From Alligator mississippiensis (Eukaryota > Chordata > Crocodylia > Alligatoridae), in assembly GCF_030867095.1 (NCBI RefSeq), contig NC_081830.1, positions 34,517,832 through 34,581,831 on the forward strand: a stretch of 64,000 nt of DNA, written 5' to 3'. The position numbers and the translations under genes are program-made. The notes under the pieces were generated by a model. That model had not been told where the DNA came from, searched no databases, and saw only the letters and a program-made list of their open reading frames with translations. Positions 12,110 to 23,537 of this stretch are shown here, piece after piece (within the stretch, counting starts at the first letter, position 1; the number at the start of each line of letters is the position of its first letter).

Positions 12110-12465
12110 TAGACGAACTTGATAATAACGGTTATTTATACACATATTTTTTTCCTGTGATGCGCTGGAGTTCCGCGACTTTGGAGCAGACTCAATTCTT
12201 TGAGTTGGCTCTGCACGTGAGCTGAGGCAAAGTGTGATGCACCATGTGTAGTTGTATAAGCGCTGAAATGCGCACAGAAAATGGTGTCATCGCACAGAAA
12301 ATGATGGCAGTGCACTTTTGAACTAAAGCACCTCTGAGGTGTTTTAGTTCAAAAGCGCACCACCACCATATTCTCAGTGCAGATGTGCATTTCATGGCTC
12401 ATACAACAGCAAGTGTTTCAGTGCCAGGCGCTTTTCAAGGTTCCCAGTGTTGTGGTGCTTGCATG
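12110..12465. mobile_element. Foldback MITE present only in unit A
   Basis: Unit B reads straight from AGGAACTGTA to the GGGCCCAGTTTGCAT block (37338-37392), whereas unit A carries about 350 extra bases between them. The insert is a long imperfect palindrome centred on 12335: arms 12310-12334 and 12336-12360 match at 23 of 25 bases with a one-base loop. Outer arms continue (TTGTATAAGCGCTGAAATGC against GCATTTCATGGCTCATACAA). Exact ends and any target duplication are not resolved. Confidence 0.7.
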
Positions 12466-12877
12466 TGTGGCAATGTCCTATATGATTGGGATATTGGGCC
12501 CAGTTTGCATGTCCATCCAGTTTGAGGTGATGCTAAAATTGGACTATTTTCAATAGGGAAAAAAACAATGTATAACTATTTTTTGTCCTGGAGGGTCTGC
12601 ATTACAACAATAATGAGAAACAGCTATACCTCTTTAGTTTGTATAAAAGATGGGTATTAAGAACCCTAAATCATAGTTTAGAAGTAGTTAGAAAGGAAGT
12701 TAAACAACTAGTTATGATGATCTTAATCATAATCCAATTTATATCAGTTGTTTTCCATTGGATGTAAGGTAAAGCAAGCAATGTAAAGAAATTAGATTAT
12801 AATATTGAATAGTGAGAAAAATTAATTGTTAAGAAGCAACACTTTCCAATGTATGTCTTAGATTTTCCCTATTTTGG

Positions 12878-12973
12878 GACATCTATACACGTTCTCTGGA
12901 GCTGGTGGGGTGGTGCTTTTATGAAAGTGGCTCCAAGAGCTGCTCTGATTAAAGCACCTGGAATGTCTCATGT
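12878..12973 (+). mobile_element. Short MITE-like repeat, partner of 50281-50388
   Basis: GGGACATCTATACACGTTCT, then CTGGAG, GTGGCTCCAAGAGC, TTAAAGCACCTGGAATGTC and CATGTTT, match the reverse complement of 50281-50388 block by block. It begins exactly where the A/B homology stops. The family is not identified. Confidence 0.5.
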
Positions 12974-14109
12974 TTCAGTGTCCCCACACTTCAAAATGGC
13001 AGCAAGGGTGCTTTATCTAAATCTCATTTGATGAGGTTTACATAAACCTCCCCTGCCAGCATATTGAAGCACTGGGACACTGATACATGAGATGGGGAGG
13101 CTGTCTGGAACACAGTGATAACCATGCTCTAGGAGACTTGATTAATTGAATCTTCTCTGATGTGCTGTAATTACATGGACAACGAGCACTACTCAAAACT
13201 TTAGGGCTGTGGTTCATAGATTCATAGATTCATAGGTTAAAGGGGTCCAAATGTTTTTCATTACCTCCTGAAACACCACCTCAGTTCTTTATCAGCTCCT
13301 ATGCAGAGGAGAATTCCTGGAAGTATAACCCTAAGAATGTGGCTGAAATTTTAGGGGTGTATGTTGGTAATAGGGCACTTATATCTACAGCTCAAGTGGC
13401 ATGGGCACTCATCAGGGAGGCTTGAGGACTAGTGAAGCTTCAGCTCCTTTCTTATTCTAACCACCAAGCCAAAAATCAGTCATAATCTATTTTTTCTCTT
13501 GTTCTCTTTTTGAAGCTGAGCCACTTGTGATTAGAAATTTAATTAATTCACAGTTTCACAGATTTTGTGGAAACATAAAAATCTGGGGTTGTCCATGAAA
13601 TCAACTACCCCCCCCCCAATAAAAATAAAATGCTTCCTCCCCAGTGATACACAATAGTCCTTGCTGCTGGAAGAGGAAGGCACTGGCTGGTGAGGTGGCA
13701 CAAGCGGCAGCAATTGTGATGGAGAACACCTCTTCATCCCTCCTTCCTCCTGCTGGAGCCTTTCCACCAATCAGCACTGAGGGGCAGGGCCTCTCTGACA
13801 GTCTGCACCAAGGGGCAGGGCTGATGCAGAATGCCCCTGAAATTGGCTTTGCACACTGTGGATGGACTGCAGAAAACTCTTTGTCTCAATACAATTCAAT
13901 GACTCATGATGTCATTGAAAACACAGACGGCGTGCAGTTCAGGGGTGACACTTCTGCTCCAGTAGAAGCGAGGGCATAAGATAGAACACAGGGCCTCCTC
14001 CTCCCTTCAGGCCAGCAAGTACTTCACTGAACCAAACACCTCTGGTTTCTCCCTTTTTTCCTGACCCTTCAAGTATCCCTAGAAAACAGATATACCTTTT
14101 ACAAATGGG
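12974..14109. other. Gene-free stretch
   Basis: No supported gene. A bare CR1 tail remnant (three TTCATAGA-like units) is at about 13211-13236, and a C-run lies at about 13604-13612. Confidence 0.45.
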
Positions 14110-14232
14110 ACGCATCTACACAAAATGCTTACTGAGCATTAGTCTAATAATACTGCACAGTAGTGTGTCATGGCAAAAACTGTGCTAATACCTACTGTGC
14201 AGTGTTATTAGACTAATGAACAATAAGCATCA
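14110..14232. mobile_element. Hairpin MITE
   Basis: Arms 14125-14163 and 14192-14230 are inverted copies, 39 bases each with 35 matches by eye, and a 28-base loop. Such near-perfect foldback with no coding is typical of MITEs. The outer right end is missing or was overrun by the CR1 whose tail starts about 14240. Confidence 0.7.
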
Positions 14233-14239
14233 CTAAATA

Positions 14240-15668
14240 ATTCATAGATTCATAGATTCATAGACGTTAGGGTCGGAAGGGACCTCAATAGATCATCGAG
14301 TCCGACCCCCTGCATAAGCAGGAAAGAGTGCTGGGTTTAGATGACCCCAGCTAGATGCCTATCTAACCTCCTCTTGAAGACCCCCAGGGTAGGGGAGAGC
14401 ACCACCTCCCTTGGGAGCCCGTTCCAGACCTTGGCCACTCTAACTGTGAAGAAGTTCTTCCTAATGTCTAGTCTAAATCTGCTCTCTGCTAGCTTGTGGC
14501 CATTATTTCTTGTAACCCCCGGGGGTGCCTTGGTGAGTAAAGCCTCACCAATTCCCTTCTGTGCCCCCATGATGAACTTCTGGAAGCCACAAGGTTGCCT
14601 CTCAACCTTCTCTTGTGGAGGCTGAAGAGGTCCAGGTGCCCTAGTCTCTCCTATTAGGGCTTGGCCTGCAAGACCTTAACCACACGAGTGGACCTTCTCT
14701 GGACCCTCTCCAGGTTATCCACATCCCTCTTGAAGTGCGGTGCCCAAAATTGCACGCAGTACTCCAACTGCAGTCTGACCAGCGCCCAATAGAGGGGAAG
14801 TATCACCTCCTTGGTTCTGTTCATCATGCATCTGCTGATGCACGATAAAGTGCCATTAGCTTTTCTGATGACTTTGTCACACTGATGACTCATGTTCATC
14901 TAGGAGTCCACTAGAACTTCAAGATCCCTTTCCGCTTCCGTGCCACCAAGCAGTAGGTATGCTGGACATTTTTCATCCCTAGGTGCAGCACTTTGCATTT
15001 CTCCTTGTTGAATTGCATTCTGTTGTTTTCTGCCCATATGTCCAACCTGTCCAGGTCTGCTTGTAGTTGTTCCCTGCCCTCCGGCATGTCCACCTCTCCC
15101 CACAGTTTTGTGTCATCCGCAAACTTAGACAGAGTACACTTCACTCCCTCGTCCAAGTCGCTGATGAAGACATTGAAGAATATCGGTCCAAGGACCGAAC
15201 CCTGCGGGACCCCACTGCCCACACCCTTCCAGGTTGAAACCGACCCATCCACTACGACTCTCTGGGTATGACCCTCTAGCCAATTCGCTACCCACCGGAC
15301 TGTGTAGTCGTCTAAGTCACAGCCTCTTAACCTGTTCACCAGTATGGGGTGGGATACCGTATCGAAGGCCTTCCTGAAGTCTAAGTAAACAACGTCAAAT
15401 CCTACTCCTGCATCCAAGTGTTTTGTAACCTGGCCATAAAAAGAGACTAGATTAGTCAGACATGATCTACCTACTACGAACCCGTGCTGGTTTCCACTCA
15501 GCATAATTTTTCCTGCCGGGCTCTTGCAAATGTGAGCCTTGATAATTTTTTCAAAGACTTTGCCAAGGATGGAGGTGAGACTGACTGGCCTATAGTTACC
15601 TGGGTCCTCCTTTCTCCCCTTTTTGAAAATGGGGACCACATTGGCCCTTTTCCAATCCTCCGGGACCT
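14240..15668 (-). mobile_element. CR1 LINE, 5'-truncated (copy E1)
   Basis: On the minus strand this encodes the reverse transcriptase part of CR1 ORF2, starting at [15 protein letters not shown]. It has [23 protein letters not shown] and the catalytic FADDTKLWG, and it ends in the conserved C-terminal region FTVRVAKVWNGLPREVV. It then runs into the 3' tail TTCATAGATTCATAGA (about 14240-14265). The coding frame is open from about 15670 to 14911 and then broken into short frames (14899-14654, 14570-14337), so it is dead. It lacks ORF1, the endonuclease and the 5' UTR, as usual for CR1. It would have acted as a non-LTR retrotransposon RT by target-primed reverse transcription. Confidence 0.95.
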
Positions 15669-18600
15669 GTGTACTGGCATTACTGTACAAATTGTGCACT
15701 GGCATTACTGTACATAACTCTAGAAACTGCATATTTAGTTAGTACTTTATTAAGCAAGTACTAAACCAAGACAAGCAGTATCTAAGATGTATTAATGAAT
15801 GTGTAGGTGTCCCTATGTTTTACATATCTACCTTCCCCTGAATCCTAATTATAGCCTTTGGAATTGAAGCTATGACATTTGAGCCCAGAAGAAATCTTCC
15901 AAACTGTTCTGGTGTCTTAACTCAGTGATTTTCAAGCAGGATGGAGAGAAATGTTTCCACTGGTTCTGTGACACTCAGAGTCCCATACCAGAAGGTAAGC
16001 TGTGGATCCTTCTCTCTCCTGGTACTGGCTCTAGCAGGGTTCCCTGACTCCTGGGACTTAGAGAATAAGAGGGAAGCATTAGAAGGCTGAAAAGTTTTGT
16101 AGACAGCTGAAAAAGGGCCAGCTGAAGAGAATGAAGTAGCCAAGGGGAATTTACAAAGACAAGTTGCAGAAAGCTATCTGGGGAAATATACTCTGCATGA
16201 GCTACAGAGTCAGTGCTGTAAACAGGTAGCTAAGGAGCAAATGAAGGAAAGTTGGGCAGACTGCAGTAGAATAGAGCAGGTGAAATAGTGGGCTAAGCAG
16301 AAACCCCTGGGTCAGTCAGAGGTCATGTGACCACAAGGGGTACAGCCCCAGTATACTAAACACTTAGCTCCAGACCAAGAATGATTAGTCTGACTTGGAG
16401 TTGTGAGAAGGAAGAAATTATTGAGAGCCTAGGTAATGTGGGTATCTGGGAAAGTCATGGAGAACCAGAGGGCAGGAGGTTTCTGGGACCTGAAGACTCA
16501 GGAGGGTACAGGTATAATGGTTTGGGAATTGTTTGGTTAAATATTTTCTTTCTTTATTTGTCTGTAAATTTAAATGCGGTTCTGGAGGACACTGGGTAGG
16601 TGCCTGAAGAGACCTCCAAATCATGAGGAGCTGAAGCTGAGGTAGAACCTTGCAAGAATCCTGGGGGCAGGTGAGCTATGTTGACTTAAGCTGAGACAGA
16701 GCCAGGGGCCAAGTGCATGGGTAAAGAAAGGGATGAAGCCAAGATAGAGCACTTCAAGGGTCTGAGACCTGGTGAGTTGTATGTGCCAAAACCAAGTGGT
16801 TCATAAGCTGACAGTAACAGTCTGGTAAGAGTCAAGGACTCGGAGGAATGAGACCAGTATAGGGTCAGAGGCCCTGGAGAAGGGAATAAAGACTGTTGAG
16901 GCATGGGTGTGATGATGGGGGCAGGTGGAGGCCATGAGTATTGCTCTTATTAGGATCTTTAGGGTCATTATTAGAGTCCATATGGCATAATGTAAGAGAC
17001 TGTATTCCATGGGGGTCGGAGCTCCACAAAGCTCTGTTTGGTGTCTGGAGGTATCAGAGCCCCAAGCTCAAGTAAGCCATTGTTGGTTCAGACTGAGAAC
17101 TAGAGGAGGAGCTGTGCACAGGGCACGGATCTGAACCTGATGGTGCATAGGACCAAGTGAAATACCCCAAAACTCTCATTAGCATTTGAGGGCAGCCCCA
17201 TTCTCCCCTTCCCCCCCAGCTGTATCATTTCTCCATCAAGGCATGATAGGCATGGAAGCGAGGGATACCCAGAGTGGCCAGAGAGGAACAAGCAGAATGA
17301 GTAGGGCGCCAGGATGCGCCACTGGTAGCATCAGGGAAGTACTGCCTGCAGCTGCTTCCGACCCCACAGCTAGTCCTGTGCTGGCCCTCACACTCTCAAA
17401 CCCTGCTGTGCTGCATACACAAATGGATGGACGTCTGTGGGCTTGTGGGGCATCACTTTTCAACCTAGTTCATTTCCTGTCCCTCTCTTTCTCTCCTCTC
17501 ATGCTCCCAGGGCTTGCAAGAAGGGCTGTAGTCCATCAGGCTCTGGTCTCCAGTATTTGAGTCCCTGGAAGACTGGTGCTTGTCTCCTCAGGTACAGCAA
17601 GGAGCTGGGAGGGAGCAAAAAGTTCAGAAAAAACAGGGCACAGTGGGATGAAAGTCTGCCCATCCCTCTGTCCTCATCTGCCATGAGCTAGAAATTGATA
17701 TCGGTGGTTCTCAGTTGAGGTACCCCTAAATTCCAAAAGTTATGAAGAAGTGTCCTGGAGCTGAAAAGTATGAGAAACATTGCTTAAATAGATAAGAGAT
17801 TCTGTATACCATTTCAATTGGTGGATGCTGTAATTCTAGCCAGCATTTGGCAGAGTTGGTGTTAATGTAAAAACATGCTGGTGATCAACAGGGATTCTAG
17901 TTTTCTCTGTTTAACAAATGTATATTTTTTTGACAATTCTCTGGTTAAAAAACCTGCAATTCACATTTTTCTATGATTAATATGAAACAATACTATATAT
18001 ATATATATATATTTAAGTATCAGTTGAAAAAAAAAATTCTTACTAATCTATTTATAATTTTACAGTGATTTGGAAACCCACCAGTGCTGTAATCATTATA
18101 TCTATAACTATCGATCTATCGATAGATATAGATATATAATGTGTGTATATATATAATTTCACAAGTAATATAAGTACACATAACATGAGTATGTGTATGT
18201 ATATACACACACGTGCACAGTTTTCACTTTTTCACTTCTGGATTTTAAAACTTAAAAAAAAAATTAGAATGTGTCCTACTCTAAACTTAGTGATATTTGT
18301 GTCCCCACATTTTGTTTGCTTGTTTGTTTTGTTTTTTATGCCCAGTATCATTTATTCTAATCTAATAAATCTCTAGAGAATGCATTCCATTGGTTGTTTT
18401 TTTTTGAGAAATACTTGTTCAAATACATACCTGTTCTAATGTCTTCCAAAGTACTGGCACTTTATTCAAAGTCAATATTAAATGCCACATAACACTGTTC
18501 CAGAGAATAGTGGGCGGTACTCATTCCTTTGTCTATGCTACCATCTAGTGGGAATTGCTCATTGCACCTGTTTCTTTTTTCTGTGCTGTTCTGCTTTCAT

Positions 18601-19766
18601 ATTCTTGCCTCTATTCAGAAGAAATGCTTGAATCCCATCCTGTGTGCTCTCCTGCCATCTTCTGAGCATGACATAGCATAGCAATTGGAGCTAAACAAAA
18701 CAGATTTTTGTTTTCAATAAAAAGGCTTATTAATTATTGACCCACTGCCTGTTTTACATCTGAGGTGTCTAGACATAAAGGTGTCCTTATTAAATTGTGC
18801 TTATTTTTCAGGAAATAATTTATTTTCTTGATTTTTTCCCATTGCAAAGTAGAAATGTGACATGCAGATATTGTGTTCAGAAATGTTTTGTTTTGAAAAC
18901 CACATTTTTTGTCAAAAGTGCATGTAGACATGCTTTTTATTGAATCATTCCTATAATCCACTTTTTTCCCCTTCTGATCACTCTGTTTCTTCCTTTGTGT
19001 CTACATGGTGCATAAATAAATGCAAAACTGCTGTTTGAGGCACTTAGTCTAGATTTGGGACAAAGCATTGTCTGCTATGTTGAACTATACTTTACAATGA
19101 AACCTTGTGCAGATTCATGGAGCTTCTGCAGTTGGGATTCTATAAATTGTTAATCAGCCATTTTAAAATTAATTAAGGAAACATTATTACATTCTTACAG
19201 TTGTGACTTGGGTGAGGTCAAACAGCTGAGTGGAAAAATCACTGAGATATCAGCAGAGTATAAAAGGCCCTGAGGTGTTTAGATTCTTTAGGGTCTATTG
19301 AAAGAGCTATTGGGAATCCCAAATTCCCTCCAAGCTATTGAGGACTGGCCACCCAGGAATGGCACTGCCTCTGACAGAGAATCATTCCATTGCTTATGTT
19401 TAGTCAGCCACATACTGAAGCACGATGGGACCCAGTTAAATCACCATATAGAGAAAATGAGAAATGCTTTAGTGGACTCCTATTGTAGCAGAAAGCCCCC
19501 TTTTCCTCTAATGTAGCAGAAAGCCCCTTTTTCCTCTTGCCTGCATTTGCTCTCCCCTCTTTGGATATGTTTCTCTTTTTCTACCTTTTCTTCCTTCCTC
19601 TCTCTTTCACTTTAAGATAAGGAATTGTATTTAAAAATTTGTATGTGTGCATTTTGTATCTCCCCTTGTAGTTTGGTATTTTTATCTATTTGTGTGCCAT
19701 GGCATTTGTAGCTTATATTTTATACTCCTCACCTTTCAACTTTCAACTAAATGTGTTTTAGTAAGT
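15669..19766. other. Gene-free stretch
   Basis: No supported gene. It holds a (TA)n tract at about 17994-18012 and an AT-rich imperfect palindrome at about 18096-18139 (TATCGATA core). About 18190-18350 and 19436-19492 match unit C (40430-40570 and 40960-41010). About 17122-17195 matches 39133-39200, which may extend units B and C leftwards. Confidence 0.45.
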
Positions 19767-20510
19767 TATACATTGTAACATTGTTAACAAAGGCAGGAAT
19801 CAAACTGCCCTTCCCTGTATCAGGCTGGCCTCTGAAAGAGTGAGAGAATCAGTGATTGACTGTGTAACATGGAAGCAGGCAGCAATTATCACCTGGAAGC
19901 TGAACTCAATAGAAGACAGTGTAACAACCAGGAAATCTCTATACCTCACTGATCAAGGGCTAGAAGCCCTGGCCTGACTTAATCAACACCAGAGACCAAC
20001 TTTTGGGCTGAATATCTCCAGATCGACCACTCCCAGAGCCCTATTCTAAATTCATCAACTGACTCCCAAACCTGCACATACATGCGGATGACCCCTGGGG
20101 CTGACAGATGCTGTCCAGTAGCCACCGAGGGGGGGGAAGTCCCATGAGGGTCAATGACCCCTGGATTGGGCAAACCAGAAAACTGGGGAGTCACCAAAGT
20201 CTGCCAGGGACAGATAAAAGGCAGTGGAAAGTGACCCTCAGTGGCACCCTCTTGATCTCCAACTCGACCAGACCTGTCCAGCCAGAAGGACCAGCCGGCG
20301 ACCCCCTTCTGGAAGATAACACCACACTGAAAGAAGCCTCAACGACAGACTCCAGCGCTTGTAGGATAGGTATACCTGACTCTGTAGCCTGCTACTGTGT
20401 GTGTGTGTATGTGTGTGCATGTGTGTGTGTGGACCAGCCCCAAGGTTTATGATTACAGTGTTTCAATCCACCTAATAAACTAGAATTTTAAGGATCCCGA
20501 GTTGGATATT
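19767..20510 (+). mobile_element. Possible solo LTR
   Basis: The stretch begins TGTAACATTGTTAAC and has a TATA-like GATAAAAGG near 20212, a GT microsatellite (20397-20434) and a polyadenylation-type AATAAA near 20472. This order (U3, TATA, R with poly(A) signal) fits an endogenous retroviral solo LTR. No internal region follows. The ends and family are not established and no clear target duplication was found, so this is tentative. Confidence 0.35.
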
Positions 20511-23500
20511 TGTAACTGTTCAACACGATCATTGTGTCCACATTCCCACCTGGAGCAGGATTCCATCACTAAGCATAGTGTGACCTTAATATTGCATGTA
20601 TACTTATCACATATACTTATACTTTCACAGATTTCATGTATTTTGTGGATTTTGCAAAATATGGCATTGCTCACAAAATACATGAGAAAAGAAAAAAGAA
20701 AATGTATTGAAAATAAAATGCTGACTTCCCACAGGCAGCCATCAGTCACCAGGGTGCTATGGCAGCCTCTGGGGGAGAATGGGTCAGATGTGGGCTTCCC
20801 ACTTGAAGAGCTGCCAACAAAATGGCTGCCATTCATGGCCCTTGCCACTTATTGGCTGTGAGGGCTGCATGTCATGTTGCCCCACTCCTTTCCACAGATC
20901 AGTGGTGAGGTGAGAGGCAACCAAGGCCCCTCAGATAATCAGAGGCATGGGGGGACTGCAGTTCACTCATGAAACAGCTGCTGGGCCACACATTCTGTCA
21001 GTGAAATCAGTGGTAAGCTATCTCAAATTCAGTAGGTCCCCACTTATCAATGGGTGGCAGTGACTGGATCTGGGGCACTGGGAGGAGGACTGTGTGGGTA
21101 GGACCAATCCCTCTGATGGCAGTAGGGGCAGAGACACAGGAACAGTTGCAGGAAGCAAGGGGCTGTACAAACCTGGAGCTGTGAGCTATTAGCCAAAGAG
21201 GGTCAAACACTTGATGCTATGGCCTAGAATATCATTGAGGGCATAGGGTCCATGGATGGGTTGGGCTGCTCCGTGTCAGGGGTATGCAACTCATTTCACC
21301 TCTCAAGTTGGATCCAGTCTACAAGGCTTCTTGTAGGACAAATCTGGACTATAAGATCTGGACTTATAAGGCTTCTTGTCATCAGATGACCCAGCTTCAG
21401 TTTGCAGCATGATGGCTTGGATTCACCATTGCCAGGGCCACTGAATCAACATGACTCCAGAATACAGAGGGCAAATCTTGCCACTGATGTCCTTCTTTTT
21501 TCCCCAGCTGTCATTTTTAGTCACCAATGAGGCCCGAAGACCTTGAATTTTGTGGCAGGCAAGGGTTCAGGCAGGAGAACACCAACAACAATATTCAGTC
21601 CTTGGCTTCAATGTGACAGCTTCAGAAGCCATGCCAAAAAGCTCTTTGGGCTGCAATTTAACCCCACATGGGCTTTAAGTTGGACAGCCCTGTTCTATGT
21701 CATTCTCAATGTCCATCTTGTGATGGAAGATGGTAGGACTTCATTTCCTCCCCACCAAAGAGAAATAGGAACGCCCCTGAAAGGAACTCTGCCCTAGTGT
21801 GCCCAATCCTGGGCTGTCATGGAGGCAGGCTGAGGGCATAGTTTCATAGTGCTTAGGGTCGGAAAAGACATAAACAGATCATCAGGTCTGACCCCCTGCC
21901 CAGGCAGGAATGAGTGCTGGGGTCATAATACCCCAGCTAAATATCTGCCCAGCCTCCTCTTAAAGACCCCCACCACCTCCCTTGAGAGCCCATTCCAGAG
22001 CCTGGCAGCCCTAACTGTAAAGTAATGTCTCCTGATGTCCAACCTGAACCTTCTCTCTAACAATTTGTGGCTGTTATTCCTAGTAACCCCCGGTGGTTCC
22101 CAGGGGAACAGAGCCTCACACAATTTCTGCTGTTCCCCCCTGGTGTGTTTGTAAATGGCCACCAGATTCCCTCTCAGCCTTCTTTTGTGGAGGCTAAATA
22201 GATTCAGGCCCTTTAGCCTCTCTTCATAGGGCCTGCCCCACTGCCCCTTGACCATATGAGTGGCCCTCCCCTGGACCCTTTCAATGCTAGCCACATTGCT
22301 CTTGAAGTGCGGCGCCCAGAACTGGATGCAGTACTCCAACTGTGGCCTGACCAATGCCGCAGAGAGGAGAAGGATCACCCCCCTGGACCTACTTGTGATG
22401 CATCTGTAGATGCACGACAAGGTGTGGTTAGCCTTACTGACCACTTCCTCACATTGGCGGTTCATGTTCATCCTGGAGTCAACAATGACTCCAAGATCCC
22501 TTTCTGCCACTGCGTTGACAAGAAGAGTGGTCCCCAGTTTATAGGTGTGTTGCTGGTTCCTTCTCCCTGGATGCAGTACCCTGCACTTGTCTGCGTTGAA
22601 TTCCAACCCATTCTCATCCTCCCACCTCTGTAACCTGTCTAGATCTAGCTGGATTCTATCCCTCCCCTCCAGTGTGCCCACCTCACCCCACAACTTGGTG
22701 TCATCAACGAATTTGGATAGCGTGCATTCCACACCCACATCCAGATCACTGATAAAGATGTTGAATGGCACAGGCCCCAGGACTAAACCCTGGGGGACTC
22801 CACTGCCCATATCCCTCCAGGTTGAAAACAACCCATCCACCACCACTCTCTGGGTGTGACCATCTAGCCAATTTGCCACCCATCTGACTGTGTAGGCATC
22901 AATGTCACAGTCACCTAGTCTTTTTAAGAGAATGTGGTGAGACACAGTTGCAAATGCCTTCTTAAAGTCCAGGAAGATGACATCCACCCAAACACCCGCG
23001 TCCAGGGACTTTGTGACCTGATCATAAAAAGAAACCAGGTTAGTTATGCAGGACCTGTCCTCAAAGAACCCATGTTGGTTGCCCCTGAGCATTACCTCCC
23101 CTGCTGGGCCCTTGCAGATGTGCTCCTTGGTAATTTTATCAAAGATCTTCCCAAGGACTGAGGTAAATTCCAGCAGGTGATGATCACTGTCACCCAGGTG
23201 GTTGAGTACCCACAGACTCCTCACCAGGTCATTGCCTGTGGCAAGGACCAAGTCCAGCAAGGCATTTCCCCCGGTGGGACTATGTACCAGGGGAATAGGT
23301 GGAGGTTAGGTGGAGGTCCTGTATCCTGGCTAGGAACCTACATGAGCAGTCGGACCTGGCTGACTGCTCCTCCCAGCAGATGGCTGGGTAGTTTAGGTCA
23401 TCCATGACAACCACACCCCTTGACTTTACAGCCTCTGTGAGCTGACCTGAAAATTCCAGGTTCAGCTCGTCCCCCGGTGACGTGGTCTGTAGTAGACACC

Positions 23501-23537
23501 CACTATCAAGTCAGTTTCCCTATGACCCCCTTGCATT

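Larger units (their letters stand above)
6280..12877 (+). repeat. Segmental duplication unit A (carries the OR10 pseudogene)
   Basis: This stretch matches unit B (about 21190-37745) in order. The GGCCTAGAAT block and GGGGTATGCA block (about 6304-6370) match 21222-21290; the segment from the CCTGGGTGGCATCAG block (about 6941) to about 8750 matches about 28676-30505; 8760-9960 matches 33286-34420; the OR10 region matches 36000-37745. The match ends near 12877, where an element starts in A, against about 37745 in B. Elements present in only one unit arrived after the duplication (in A: 10048-10728 and 12110-12465). Confidence 0.8.
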
